64,000 nucleotides of DNA. It comes from CAVSMC01 sp963798655. Its GTDB lineage: Bacteria; Pseudomonadota; Gammaproteobacteria; Burkholderiales; Casimicrobiaceae. Made by a program: the position numbers and the translations under genes. The notes under the pieces are model-generated. The model had not been told where the DNA came from, ran no database searches, and saw nothing but the letters and a program-made list of their open reading frames with translations. Numbering within the stretch: position 1 is the first letter of the stretch; each line of letters begins with the position of its first letter. Shown in pieces: positions 16,445 through 25,076 of this stretch. The DNA lies in NCBI GenBank assembly GCA_963798655.1, contig CAWCUH010000014.1:62001-126000 (forward strand), in the 5' to 3' direction.

Positions 16445-17788
16445 ATGACGGATCCGCAGACGCCCGCCACCGGCTGGGCGGCGTTCGCCCCCAACGGACC
16501 CGCCGCGGCCGCGGGCTCCGCGATCGTGTCGCTCGACGCGCTCGCCGACGTCGCGATCGCGCTCGCCTCGATCGCGCTCGTTGCCGCCATCTGGCACCTC
16601 GTGCAGCGGCGTGCCGACGTCGCGTCGCGGCCGCTGTTCGGGTCGCTCGCAGCGTTCGCGGCGGCAAACGCCGCGGTGCGGCTGCTGGACGCGCTCGCGC
16701 CATGGCATGCGGCGCCGGCGCTCGCCGCATTCGCCAATGCACTGACCGCATTCGCGGCGATCGTTGCCGCACTGCTCGCATGGCGCGCGATGCCCGACGC
16801 GCTCGCGCTTCCGGCGCGCCACGCGCTCGACGACGCGAACGCTGCCTTCGAGCGCGAGCGCGACCGTGCGGCGCAGCTGCAGGGCGAGATCGACGACATT
16901 CGCGCCGCGCACGAGCGCGGCGCCGCCGAGCACGCGCACGCGCTCGCGGACGCGAACACGCGCCTCGAGCGCGAGAGCGCCGAGCACCGGCGCACCGACC
17001 AGTCGCTGCGCTACAACGAGACGCTGCTGCGCCGCCTGCACGACGGACTCGAGGAGCACATCACCGAGCGCACGGCGGAGCTCACGAAGACGATCTCCGA
17101 GCTCGAAGCGTTCTCGTACAGCATCTCGCACGATCTGCGCGCACCGCTTCGCGCGATCAACGGCTACGCGGCGATCCTCGCCGCCGAGCACGCGAACGTG
17201 CTGACCGGCGAGGGGCGCGCATTGCTCGAGCGCATCGAGACGAACGCGGCGCGGATGGCGCAGCTGATCGACGGCCTGCTCGACTTCGCGCGGCTTGCGC
17301 GCATCGAGGTCGTGCAGAGCGATGTCGACATGCGTGAGCTCGCCACGGCCGCCGTGAGCGAAGTGACGAGCGTCGGCGAGCACAAGCCGAGCGAGCTTGC
17401 CGTCGAGGACTTGCCGCCGGCGCGCGGCGACGCGCAAATGCTGCGGCAGGTCTGGGTCAACCTGGTCGCGAATGCGCTCAAGTTTTCCTCCCCCAAACCG
17501 AAACCCATGATAACGATCGGCGGCGAGCAGCGCGGTGACGAGACCGTGTACTGGGTCCGCGACAACGGCGTGGGGTTCGACATGGCGTACGCGGAGAAGC
17601 TGTTCGGCGTGTTCAACCGGCTGCATCGCGCGGAGGAGTTTCCCGGCGTCGGCGTCGGGCTCGCGATCGTGCGCCGGATCGTGACGCGGCACGGCGGCCG
17701 AGTCTGGGCCGAAAGCGTGCCGGGCGAGGGAAGCACGTTCTACTTCACCGTCAACCCGGGCCGCAGCCGCGGCACGCTCGCGACATGA
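16445..17788 (+). CDS. Membrane-associated sensor histidine kinase
   Basis: 447 residues. The N-terminus (about 25-120) is hydrophobic and Ala-rich, suggesting three or four membrane helices. An Ala/Arg/Glu coiled coil follows (about 130-210), then a phytochrome-type HisKA domain with the phospho-acceptor in SYSISHDLRAPLRAI (about residue 224). The HATPase domain has the N box (NLVANALKFSS), DNGVGFDM and GVGVGLAIVRRI. The ligand is unknown; the sensory part is the membrane region itself. GGAG precedes the ATG. The response regulator downstream starts 13 bases after the stop, so the two form a pair inserted between motD and the flgNMA group. A link with motility is suggested by position only. 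Confidence 0.85.
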   Translation: MTDPQTPATGWAAFAPNGPAAAAGSAIVSLDALADVAIALASIALVAAIWHLVQRRADVASRPLFGSLAAFAAANAAVRLLDALAPWHAAPALAAFANALTAFAAIVAALLAWRAMPDALALPARHALDDANAAFERERDRAAQLQGEIDDIRAAHERGAAEHAHALADANTRLERESAEHRRTDQSLRYNETLLRRLHDGLEEHITERTAELTKTISELEAFSYSISHDLRAPLRAINGYAAILAAEHANVLTGEGRALLERIETNAARMAQLIDGLLDFARLARIEVVQSDVDMRELATAAVSEVTSVGEHKPSELAVEDLPPARGDAQMLRQVWVNLVANALKFSSPKPKPMITIGGEQRGDETVYWVRDNGVGFDMAYAEKLFGVFNRLHRAEEFPGVGVGLAIVRRIVTRHGGRVWAESVPGEGSTFYFTVNPGRSRGTLAT

Positions 17789-17801
17789 CGCAGAGCGCGC
17801 C

Positions 17802-18248
17802 GTGAGCGAGGCCGCGATCGATGTCCTGCTCGTCGAGGACAACCCCGACGATGCCGAGTTCACGCTGCGCGCGCTGCGCAAGGCCAACGTCGCGCTGCGC
17901 ATCGCGCTCGTCGACGACGGCGTGTCGGCGCTCGAGTTCGTCTTCCGTACCGGCGCGCACGCCGAGCGGATGCCGCCGACGCTGCCGCGCGTCGTGCTGC
18001 TCGATCTCAAGGTCCCGAAGGTCGACGGGCTCGAGGTGCTGCGCCGGATCAAGTCCGACCCGCGCACGCGCGCGCTGCCCATCGTCGTGCTGACGTCGTC
18101 GCGCGAGCAGCGAGACATCCGCGAGGCGTACGTGCGCGGGGCGAACAGCTACATCGTGAAGCCGATCGAGTACGCCGAGCTCATCGCGAAGCTCGGCGAC
18201 CTGGTTCGCTATTGGCTGCAGCTGAACGAAACGCCGAGAGGCGCTTAG
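17802..18248 (+). CDS. Single-domain response regulator (Rcp1/CheY-like)
   Basis: 148 residues from a GTG at 17802. It is a lone receiver domain: acidic pair in LLVEDNPDDAEF, phospho-acceptor Asp in VVLLDLKVPKVDG, Thr/Ser in VVLTSS and the Lys in YIVKPIEY. No DNA-binding or enzymatic output domain follows. Such Rcp1-type regulators are typically partners of phytochrome-like kinases. It is paired with the kinase 13 bases upstream. Its stop overlaps the flgN stop on the other strand by four bases. It could act on the motor or relay to another protein; the target is unknown. Confidence 0.9.
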   Translation: MSEAAIDVLLVEDNPDDAEFTLRALRKANVALRIALVDDGVSALEFVFRTGAHAERMPPTLPRVVLLDLKVPKVDGLEVLRRIKSDPRTRALPIVVLTSSREQRDIREAYVRGANSYIVKPIEYAELIAKLGDLVRYWLQLNETPRGA

Positions 18249-18727
18249 GCGGCCGCGCGCACGCGCGACGAGGCCGCGACTTCGGGACGGCCGTCCGCGC
18301 CGTAGACCGGCGGAACGCCGGCGGCGTGCAGCAGCGCGCCAAGCGCACCGTCGAAATGGCGCTGCTGATTGGCGATCAGCCGTCCGTTGACGGCATTGAG
18401 CGCCCGGGCGGCGCGCGCGAGCTGCGTGAGCGACGACCATTCCCGGCGCGCGACGTCGGCGTCGGGAGCGGCGCCGATGGCGACCAGCGCGACGCCGATG
18501 TCGTCGCACCCCGTTCGCTGCAGCAGCGAGGTGCGCGCGGTGGCGAGCGCGTGCAGCGCTGATACGTGGTCGAGCTTGGCCGCGGTCAGCGCCGACAGCG
18601 CATCCGGATCGGCGCGGCGCAGCGCGTCGCACTCCGCCTCGAGCACGGTGATGAGCGCGCGATAGCCGGCCGTCTCGACGCGCAGCGCATCGATCAGCGC
18701 CGAGGTGTCGAGCGTGGCGCCGTTCAT
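18245..18727 (-). CDS. flgN: Flagellar export chaperone FlgN
   Basis: 160 residues, all-helical, with the FlgN-type N-terminal bundle (LIDALRVETAGYRALITVLE, AECDALRRADPDAL) and the ALNAVNGRLIANQQRHF helix near the end. FlgN binds the hook-filament junction proteins FlgK and FlgL, encoded at 27271 and 29219, and delivers them to the export gate. It lies three bases after the flgM stop and ends in a four-base overlap with the convergent response regulator. Expression presumably follows the flgM sigma-28 promoter. Confidence 0.9.
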   Translation of the reverse strand: MNGATLDTSALIDALRVETAGYRALITVLEAECDALRRADPDALSALTAAKLDHVSALHALATARTSLLQRTGCDDIGVALVAIGAAPDADVARREWSSLTQLARAARALNAVNGRLIANQQRHFDGALGALLHAAGVPPVYGADGRPEVAASSRVRAAA

Positions 18728-18730
18728 CCG

Positions 18731-19036
18731 TTACGGCTTCCCGGCGACGAGCGACAGGTCGTCGGCGAGCATCTTGTCGGCGATTGCCTGCGGGTCGATC
18801 GCGAGCTTGCCGTCGCGGATCGCCTGCTTGATCGCTTCGACGCGCGTGCGATCGAACTCGCCCGACGCCGCGAGGCTCGACTCGAGGGCGTGCAGCTGCG
18901 TCGACAGCGACGACAGCTGGACACGGTCGCCCTGCGCAGCCGGCGCGGCAGCGCCCTTGGTGCCGCCCGCGCGCTCCGGGGAGCCGCTGGCGGGCGTCTT
19001 GCTGCCCACGACATCGATCGGAGGCCTGATTTTCAT
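18731..19036 (-). CDS. flgM: Anti-sigma-28 factor FlgM
   Basis: 101 residues from the ATG at 19036 (MKIRPPIDVVGSKTP), downstream of a FliA promoter at 19109-19135; the longer in-frame start at 19090 is less FlgM-like. The first half is a Gly/Ala/Pro disordered region. The C-terminal helices (FDRTRVEAIKQAIRDGKLAI, DPQAIADKML) form the FliA-binding domain. FlgM blocks FliA until the hook is finished and FlgM is exported. Self-activation by FliA gives the usual feedback loop. flgN follows. Confidence 0.93.
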   Translation of the reverse strand: MKIRPPIDVVGSKTPASGSPERAGGTKGAAAPAAQGDRVQLSSLSTQLHALESSLAASGEFDRTRVEAIKQAIRDGKLAIDPQAIADKMLADDLSLVAGKP

Positions 19037-19108
19037 GACAATCTCCCCGACACCCGGGCCGTGCCGCGAGCTGCGCTCGCCGGCGGCCAAACGGGGCCCT
19101 TGCCGACG

Positions 19109-19135
19109 TTATCGGCCGCGGGCGGCAGAACTGTA
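19109..19135 (-). promoter_or_regulatory. Sigma-28 (FliA) promoter of flgMN
   Basis: On the minus strand TACAGTTC (19135-19128), an 11-base spacer and GCCGATAA (19116-19109) match the FliA consensus TAAAGTTT-N11-GCCGATAA with a perfect -10. It lies 73 bases upstream of the flgM ATG and just after flgA, so flgMN can be made both from the flgA transcript and from this late promoter. Confidence 0.88.
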
Positions 19136-19154
19136 ACGCTCAAGGACGGCATCC

Positions 19155-19847
19155 TTACCGTATCTGTACGACTTTGCCGGGACGCGCGACGCCGGTCAAC
19201 ACGCGGCCGCTCGCCACCGCGACGCGCGCCGTCTCGCCGTCGCCCGCTGCGGACAATGCCTTGCCGTCGACGGTCACGGCGAATGCTGCACCGTCGTAGA
19301 CCACTCGCACGGCGTCGCCGGGCTCGACGATCCGCGGCGCGCGCAGCAGGTCGCGCTTGATCGGCTCGCCGGCCGCGAGCGTGCGCACGGCCGTCTTGCC
19401 CTCGATCGCGTCGTCGGGGCCGTAGACGCCGCCGGGAAACTGCGTGAGATCGACCCGCTCGAGCCGAACGTCCGTCGCGCCGACGATGGCGCCGCGCGGA
19501 ATCGGCCGCACCGCGACCTGCGCGGGGGCATACACCTTGACCTGCACCGGCACGTAGACGGTCCACGTCGCGCCCTCGACGCAGTGCACGCCGAGCGTCG
19601 CGCGGCCCCACAGGCGCGCGCCGGACGGGACGAAAGGCTCGAAGCGCGCGCAGGGCGCGAGCGCGAGCCGCGGATCGATGTCTCCGACGACGATCTCGAT
19701 GTCGCCGGCGGGCAGCGCTTGCTGCTCCAGGAATTCACGCGTGCGCTCGGCGAGGTCGGCCGACGCCCAGACGAGCGACGGCGCAAGGATCCCGACAGCG
19801 GCAACGGCGAGTGCGAGCAGGCGGCACAGCAGCATGTTCGAGGGCAT
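19155..19847 (-). CDS. flgA: Flagellar basal-body P-ring assembly chaperone FlgA
   Basis: 230 residues with a signal peptide (MPSNMLLCRLLALAVAAVG, cleavage after LVWA). The C-terminal SAF domain shows VRPIPRGAIVGATDVRLERV, GKTAVRTLAAGEPI and the final VASGRVLTGVARPGKVVQI. FlgA works in the periplasm, helping FlgI assemble the P ring. It is divergent from flgB with a 156-base shared control region that holds one of the two identical 15-base elements. flgM begins 118 bases downstream. Confidence 0.93.
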   Translation of the reverse strand: MPSNMLLCRLLALAVAAVGILAPSLVWASADLAERTREFLEQQALPAGDIEIVVGDIDPRLALAPCARFEPFVPSGARLWGRATLGVHCVEGATWTVYVPVQVKVYAPAQVAVRPIPRGAIVGATDVRLERVDLTQFPGGVYGPDDAIEGKTAVRTLAAGEPIKRDLLRAPRIVEPGDAVRVVYDGAAFAVTVDGKALSAAGDGETARVAVASGRVLTGVARPGKVVQIR

Positions 19848-19917
19848 CGGGAGTGCGAAAGCCGGATGGGGACGGTGTCAAGCGTACGCGCCCGCGCGAG
19901 CGATCGAGCGTGGGAAA

Positions 19918-19932
19918 TGCGCGGCAATTCGG
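19918..19932 (+). promoter_or_regulatory. Candidate FlhDC box in the flgA/flgB divergent region
   Basis: TGCGCGGCAATTCGG, identical to the copy at 8634-8648 before flhB. It lies between flgA and flgB and could serve both. An AATAAT at 19970-19975 downstream may be the flgB -10. Function is inferred from the shared location upstream of two early operons. Confidence 0.45.
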
Positions 19933-20003
19933 GCTCTGCTCGACCTATTGGACGCGCTCGCGCGGCCGAATAATCGGCGCCATCCCCACCAAAGGGAACC
20001 GCC

Positions 20004-20360
20004 GTGGTCGACCGCCTGGACGAGATGCTCCGATTCCAAACGCAGGCGCTGAAGCTTCGCAGCCAGCGCCAGGAGCTGCTCGCCGCGAACATCGCGAACG
20101 CCGACACGCCGAACTACAAGGCGGTCGACTTCGATTTCGCGCGCACGCTGTCGCAGGCGGTGACGACGCCCTCGGATGGCACGCCGCCACCGGGCCCGAC
20201 GGTGCTCTACCGGCAGCCGACGCAGCCGAGCCTCGACGGCAACACGGTCGAAATGGACGTCGAGCGCGCGCAATTCGCCGACAACACGGTGCGCTACGAA
20301 GCGACGCTCCGGTTCCTCAACGCGCAGATCAAGGCGATGCTGACCGCATTGCAAGGATGA
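20004..20360 (+). CDS. flgB: Flagellar proximal rod protein FlgB
   Basis: 118 residues from a GTG at 20004, preceded by AAAGGGA. The N-terminal rod signature (LRSQRQELLAANIANADTPN, YKAVDFDFA) and the C-terminal helix (NTVRYEATLRFLNAQIKAML) are both present. FlgB sits nearest the MS ring. It begins the ten-gene flgB-flgL operon. flgC starts five bases after its stop. Confidence 0.94.
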   Translation: MVDRLDEMLRFQTQALKLRSQRQELLAANIANADTPNYKAVDFDFARTLSQAVTTPSDGTPPPGPTVLYRQPTQPSLDGNTVEMDVERAQFADNTVRYEATLRFLNAQIKAMLTALQG

Positions 20361-20365
20361 TCCTC

Positions 20366-20773
20366 ATGTCGCTGTTCAACGTCTTCGACATCGCGAGCTC
20401 CGCCATGAGCGCGCAGTCCGAGCGGCTCAACGTGACGGCGAGCAACATCGCCAACGCCGAGAGCGTCGCCGGGCCCGACGGACAGACATACAAGGGCAAG
20501 CAGGTCGTCTTCCAGGCGACGCCGCCCGCGTCCGGCGACGGACCGGCCAAGGTGCGCGTCGCCGCGGTGATCGAGGATCCGTCGGCGCCGCGCCGCGTCT
20601 ACGACCCCAAGCATCCGGGCGCCGACGCGCAGGGCTACGTGACGCTGCCCAACGTTAGCGTCGTCGACGAGATGGTGAACATGCTTTCCGCCTCGCGCTC
20701 GTACCAGTCGAGCGTCGAGGTGATGAACACGGCGAAGAACCTGCTGCTGAAGACGCTCTCGATCGGCCAGTGA
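20366..20773 (+). CDS. flgC: Flagellar proximal rod protein FlgC
   Basis: 135 residues. I chose the ATG at 20366 (MSLFNVFDIASSAMSAQSER) because AAGGA lies eight bases upstream; an ATG at 20357 would add MIL and overlap flgB. The rod motif NVTASNIANAES and the C-terminal LSASRSYQSSVEVMNTAKNL are standard. It forms part of the proximal rod with FlgB and FlgF. flgD follows after 16 bases. Confidence 0.95.
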   Translation: MSLFNVFDIASSAMSAQSERLNVTASNIANAESVAGPDGQTYKGKQVVFQATPPASGDGPAKVRVAAVIEDPSAPRRVYDPKHPGADAQGYVTLPNVSVVDEMVNMLSASRSYQSSVEVMNTAKNLLLKTLSIGQ

Positions 20774-20789
20774 CCGAAGGAAAGACACG

Positions 20790-21557
20790 ATGACCATCGA
20801 CTCGCTCTCCTCATTCCTTTCCGCGCCGACGATGACGCCGAGCGCCACGGCCGCAAACGCCGCTGCGTCGAGTGCGAATGCACCGGCGACGAACGCTGCG
20901 AACGCCGCAACCGCGGCAACGGGCACGCCGGCCGCGACCGGCGCGTCGAGCGCACAGAATTCGACCGATGCGGCAGCCGACCGCTTCCTCACGCTGCTCG
21001 TCTCGCAGCTTCGCAACCAGGATCCGCTGAACCCGCTCGACAACGCGCAGGTGACGACGCAGCTTGCGCAGCTGTCGACGGTGACCGGCATCAACAAGCT
21101 GAACGACGCGTTCGCCGCGCTCACCGCGCAGTTCGCCGCCGGCCAGTATCTGCAGGCGCTGCCGCTCGTCGGCCACGACGTCACGATCGCCGGCAACAAG
21201 ATCGCGCTCGCCGACGGCAAGTCGAGCTACGGCGTCGCGTTCGCCGCGCCCGCCGACCAGGTCACGGTGAAGATCACCGACGCGGCCGGCAGGGTGGTGC
21301 GCACGATCCAGCTCGCATCGCAGCAGCCCGCCGGCGTCGCGAACTACACGTGGGACGGCAAGGCCGACGACGGCAGCGCCTGTCCCGACGGCACGTACAC
21401 GTTCGCGGTGACCGCCACCGCGGCCGGCAAGGACGTCGCCACCGACGCGCTCGAGATCGCGCACGTCGCCGGCATCGTCCCCGGCAACAACACGACGCTG
21501 CTGTCGCTCGGCAGCCTCGGCATCATCGACCTCTCGCAGGTCCTGCAGATCAACTGA
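20790..21557 (+). CDS. flgD: Hook cap / hook scaffolding protein FlgD
   Basis: 255 residues. A long Ala/Thr-rich N-terminal secretion region is followed by the FlgD core FLTLLVSQLRNQDPLNPLDN and TTQLAQLSTVTGINKLND. The C-terminal part has the FlgD tudor-like and Ig-like domains (ITDAAGRVVRTIQL, YTWDGKADDGSACPDGTYTF). FlgD caps the growing hook and is discarded on completion. An AGGA site precedes the downstream flgE start. Confidence 0.95.
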   Translation: MTIDSLSSFLSAPTMTPSATAANAAASSANAPATNAANAATAATGTPAATGASSAQNSTDAAADRFLTLLVSQLRNQDPLNPLDNAQVTTQLAQLSTVTGINKLNDAFAALTAQFAAGQYLQALPLVGHDVTIAGNKIALADGKSSYGVAFAAPADQVTVKITDAAGRVVRTIQLASQQPAGVANYTWDGKADDGSACPDGTYTFAVTATAAGKDVATDALEIAHVAGIVPGNNTTLLSLGSLGIIDLSQVLQIN

Positions 21558-21571
21558 GGAGAATTTAGAAA

Positions 21572-22789
21572 ATGAGCTTTCAACAGGGACTGTCGGGGCT
21601 GTTCGCCGCGTCGCGCAACCTCGACGCGATCGGCAACAACGTCGCCAACGCGAACACCGTCGGATTCAAGTCGTCGAGCGTCGTGTTCGCCGACGTCTAC
21701 GCGAGCTCGCTCGGCGCGACGTCGAGCAACTCGATCGGGATCGGCACGGCGGTCGCCGCGGTGCGCGGCAACTTCGGCCAGGGCAACGTGTCGACGACGT
21801 CGAATCCGCTCGACATCGCGATCAACGGATCCGGCTTCTTCCGGCTGGACACGAACGGCACGATCAACTATTCGCGCAACGGCCAGTTCCATCTCGACAA
21901 GGACGGCTACGTCGTCAACTCGGCCGGGGCGAAGCTCACGGGCTACGGCGTCGACGCGAGCGGCAACATCGTCATCGCGAACGCCGCGCCGCTGCAGGTA
22001 TCGTCGGCACAGCTTCCGGCGACGGCGACGGCAACGGCGCAAATCGGACTGAATCTCGACGCGCGTGACCCGGTCATCGCCGTGCCGTTCGACATCACGA
22101 ACTCGGCCACGTACAACAAGGCGACGTCGCTCACCGTCTACGACAGCCTCGGCAACGCGCATGCATTCTCGACGTATTACGCGAAGACGGCGGCGAACAC
22201 CTGGTCGGTGTACGGCGCCGTCGACGGCACCGCGCTGGCGGCGCCGATCGGCCAGCTCAACTTCAACTCCGACGGCACGCTTGCAGCGGCCGTGCCGCCG
22301 CTGCCGTTCCCGGTGTCGATGACGCTGCCGCCGGGACCGGTGACGCCGCAGAGCTTCACGCTCGACTACACCGGCTCCACGCAGTTCGCGTCGAACTTCG
22401 GCGTCGACACGCTGACGCAGGACGGCTTTGCCGCGGGCATGCTGGCCGGCTACGGGATCTCCGACGACGGCATCATCCTCGGCCGCTATTCGAACGGCCA
22501 GTCGCGCAATCTCGGCCAGCTCGTGCTCTCGAACTTCAAGAATCCGCAGGGCCTCGAGCCGCTCGGCAACAACGCGTTCGCCGAAAGCTCGGAATCGGGA
22601 CAGCCGATCCCGGGCGTTCCCGGCTCGAGCAACTTCGGCGCCGTGCAGTCCGGCGCGATCGAGGAGTCGAACGTCGACCTCACGCAGGAGCTCGTCAGCA
22701 TGATCACCGCGCAGCGCGTCTACCAGGCGAACGCGCAGACGATCAAGACGCAGGACCAGGTGCTGAACACGCTGGTGAACCTGCGCTAG
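21572..22789 (+). CDS. flgE: Flagellar hook protein FlgE
   Basis: 405 residues, typical length. The N-terminus MSFQQGLSGLFAASRNLDAI with NNVANANTVGFKSS and the C-terminal EESNVDLTQELVSMITAQRV identify the hook subunit. The middle (about 110-330) is the surface-exposed D1/D2 region. FlgE is exported and polymerises beneath FlgD into the universal joint. A GAGGAGAA ribosome site lies before the ATG. Confidence 0.96.
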   Translation: MSFQQGLSGLFAASRNLDAIGNNVANANTVGFKSSSVVFADVYASSLGATSSNSIGIGTAVAAVRGNFGQGNVSTTSNPLDIAINGSGFFRLDTNGTINYSRNGQFHLDKDGYVVNSAGAKLTGYGVDASGNIVIANAAPLQVSSAQLPATATATAQIGLNLDARDPVIAVPFDITNSATYNKATSLTVYDSLGNAHAFSTYYAKTAANTWSVYGAVDGTALAAPIGQLNFNSDGTLAAAVPPLPFPVSMTLPPGPVTPQSFTLDYTGSTQFASNFGVDTLTQDGFAAGMLAGYGISDDGIILGRYSNGQSRNLGQLVLSNFKNPQGLEPLGNNAFAESSESGQPIPGVPGSSNFGAVQSGAIEESNVDLTQELVSMITAQRVYQANAQTIKTQDQVLNTLVNLR

Positions 22790-22811
22790 CCGCTGATAGC
22801 GCGAGCCCGCC

Positions 22812-23558
22812 ATGGACCGCCTGATCTACATCGCGATGACCGGTGCGCAGCAGCTGCTGCACAGCCAGGCGCAGGCTGCGCACAACCTCGCGAACGCCGG
22901 CACGACGGGCTACAAGGCCGACACCGGCGCGTTTCGCGCGGCGCCGGTCGACGGTCCGGGCCTTCCGACGCGCGCCTACGCGGTCGACACGACGACCGGC
23001 GCGGATCTCGCGCCCGGCGCGATCCAGACGACCGGACGCGACCTCGACGTCGCGATCGAGGGCGACGGCTTCCTCGTCGTCCAGGGCAACGACGGCAACG
23101 AGGCGTACACGCGCAACGGCAGCCTGCAGGTGAGCGCCGACGGCGAGCTGCAGACGCGCAGCGGGCTTGCGGTTCTCGGCGACGGCGGGCCGATCAACAT
23201 CCCGCAGGACTCGAAGGTGTCGATCGGCCGCGATGGCACGGTGTCGATCGTCACCTACGGCCAGAGCGCGGCGAACGTGACCTCGGTCGGCCAGCTCAAG
23301 CTCGTCAAGCCGGCGGCGAACGAAGTCGTCAAGGGCGCCGACGGCCTGTTCCGCACGAAGAACGGCCAGCCGGCCGACGTCGATCCATCGGTGACCGTCA
23401 CCGCCGGCGCGCTCGAGTCGAGCAACGTCAACACGGTGTCGGCGATGGTGGACATGATCGGCCTCGCGCGACAGTTCGAAATGCAGATGAAGCTGCTGCA
23501 GAACGCCGAAGGCAACGAGCAGCGCGCGACCGCGCTGCTCGCGACGACGTCGTCGTAG
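22812..23558 (+). CDS. flgF: Flagellar proximal rod protein FlgF
   Basis: 248 residues, starting MDRLIYIAMTGAQQLLHSQA, then AHNLANAGTTGYKADTGAF. The C-terminus LESSNVNTVSAMVDMIGLAR is the conserved flagellar rod/hook signature. FlgF forms the proximal rod next to FlgG. It lies 22 bases after flgE and 31 before flgG. Nothing is missing compared with the family. Confidence 0.95.
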   Translation: MDRLIYIAMTGAQQLLHSQAQAAHNLANAGTTGYKADTGAFRAAPVDGPGLPTRAYAVDTTTGADLAPGAIQTTGRDLDVAIEGDGFLVVQGNDGNEAYTRNGSLQVSADGELQTRSGLAVLGDGGPINIPQDSKVSIGRDGTVSIVTYGQSAANVTSVGQLKLVKPAANEVVKGADGLFRTKNGQPADVDPSVTVTAGALESSNVNTVSAMVDMIGLARQFEMQMKLLQNAEGNEQRATALLATTSS

Positions 23559-23589
23559 CGCCGCCACCCAACGCCGCAGAAGGACAACC

Positions 23590-24372
23590 ATGATTCGCTC
23601 GCTCTGGATCGCCAAGACCGGCCTCGACGCGCAGCAGACGCAGCTCGACGTCATCTCGAACAACCTCGCGAACGTCGGCACGGCGGGCTTCAAGCGCTCG
23701 CGCGCCGTGTTCGAGGATCTGCTCTACCAGACGCTGCGCCAGCCGGGCGCGCAATCGTCGCAGCAGACGCAGCTGCCGACGGGCCTGCAGCTCGGCACCG
23801 GCGTGAAGCCGGTCGCCTCGGAGCGCGTGTTCTCGCAGGGCAACCTGCAGAAGACCGACAACACGCTCGACGTCGCGGTGAACGGCCAGGGCTTCTTCCA
23901 GGTGACGATGCCCGACGGCTCGCTTGCGTACACGCGCGACGGCTCGTTCCATCTCGACGCGCAGGGCCAGCTCGTCTCGTCGTCCGGCTATCCGCTGTCG
24001 CCGGCGATCACGATCCCGAGCAATGCGCAGGTGATCACGATTGCGCGCGACGGCACCGTCACCGTCACGCAGCCGAACCAGGCGACGCCGACGCAGGTCG
24101 GCGCGATCCAGCTCGCGAACTTCATCAACGCGGCCGGCCTGCAGGGCCTCGGCGAGAACCTCTATTCGGAAACGGCGGCATCGGGCACGCCGACGACGAA
24201 CGTGCCGGGTTCGAACGGCCTCGGCCTGCTGCAGCAGGGCTACGTCGAGACGTCGAACGTCAACGTCGTCGAGGAGCTCGTCAATATGATCCAGACGCAG
24301 CGCGCCTACGAGATCAACTCGAAGGCCGTGCAGACGTCGGACCAGATGCTGCAGAAGCTGACGCAAATCTGA
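23590..24372 (+). CDS. flgG: Flagellar distal rod protein FlgG
   Basis: 260 residues, exactly the normal FlgG length. MIRSLWIAKTGLDAQQTQLD, NNLANVGTAGFKRSRAVFED and the end ETSNVNVVEELVNMIQTQRA are near-consensus. FlgG forms the long distal drive-shaft rod that crosses the P and L rings. flgH follows 12 bases later. An AGGACAACC ribosome site precedes the start. Confidence 0.97.
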   Translation: MIRSLWIAKTGLDAQQTQLDVISNNLANVGTAGFKRSRAVFEDLLYQTLRQPGAQSSQQTQLPTGLQLGTGVKPVASERVFSQGNLQKTDNTLDVAVNGQGFFQVTMPDGSLAYTRDGSFHLDAQGQLVSSSGYPLSPAITIPSNAQVITIARDGTVTVTQPNQATPTQVGAIQLANFINAAGLQGLGENLYSETAASGTPTTNVPGSNGLGLLQQGYVETSNVNVVEELVNMIQTQRAYEINSKAVQTSDQMLQKLTQI

Positions 24373-24384
24373 CAAGCGAGCGCC

Positions 24385-25071
24385 ATGAAGCGAATCGTCG
24401 TCGCCGTCGTCGCGCTGCTCGCGAGCGGGTGCGCGCACATCGAGCAGGCACAGCGCACCGTCGAAGTGCACCATCCGCTGTCGGTGCGCCCGCCGATCGC
24501 GCCCGTCGTGCCGGCGACCAACGGTGCGATCTATCAGGCGTCCACCGCGTCGCGCGCCGCCTACACGCCGCTGTTCGAGGACCGGCGTGCGCGCGCGATC
24601 GGCGACACGCTGACGGTCAACATCAACGAAAAGATCCAGGCGAGCAAGACCGCCGCGACGACCGCGGATCGCGCCGGTTCGACGAAGTTCGCGATTCCCG
24701 AGATCAAGACGCCGACCGGGCACACCTACCAGGGCGGCGCGATCACCGGCACGTCGGACAGCTCGTTCAAGGGCAACGGCGACTCGGCGGCGAACAACCT
24801 GTTCACCGGTACGATCACCGTCACCGTCATCGATGTGCTGCCGAACGGCAACCTGGTCGTCGCCGGCGAGAAGCAGATCGGCATCAACCAGGGCTCCGAG
24901 TTCATCCGGCTGTCGGGTGTGGTGAATCCGACGTTCATCTTCGCCGGCAACGTCGTGTCGTCGACGCAGGTCGCCGACGCGCGCCTCGAGTACCGCGGCA
25001 CCGGCTACATCGACGAAGCGCAGACGATGGGCTGGGCGCAGCGGATCTTCCAGTCGATCCTGCCGTTCTGA
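24385..25071 (+). CDS. flgH: Flagellar L-ring lipoprotein FlgH
   Basis: 228 residues. The lipoprotein signal MKRIVVAVVALLASGCAH places the lipidated Cys at residue 16. The family core includes YTPLFEDRRARAIGDTLTVN, INEKIQASKTAATT and the C-terminal NVVSSTQVADARLEYRGTGY. FlgH forms the L ring in the outer membrane around the rod. flgI starts five bases after the stop. The normal outer-membrane ring confirms a Gram-negative cell. Confidence 0.96.
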   Translation: MKRIVVAVVALLASGCAHIEQAQRTVEVHHPLSVRPPIAPVVPATNGAIYQASTASRAAYTPLFEDRRARAIGDTLTVNINEKIQASKTAATTADRAGSTKFAIPEIKTPTGHTYQGGAITGTSDSSFKGNGDSAANNLFTGTITVTVIDVLPNGNLVVAGEKQIGINQGSEFIRLSGVVNPTFIFAGNVVSSTQVADARLEYRGTGYIDEAQTMGWAQRIFQSILPF

Positions 25072-25076
25072 CGCCG

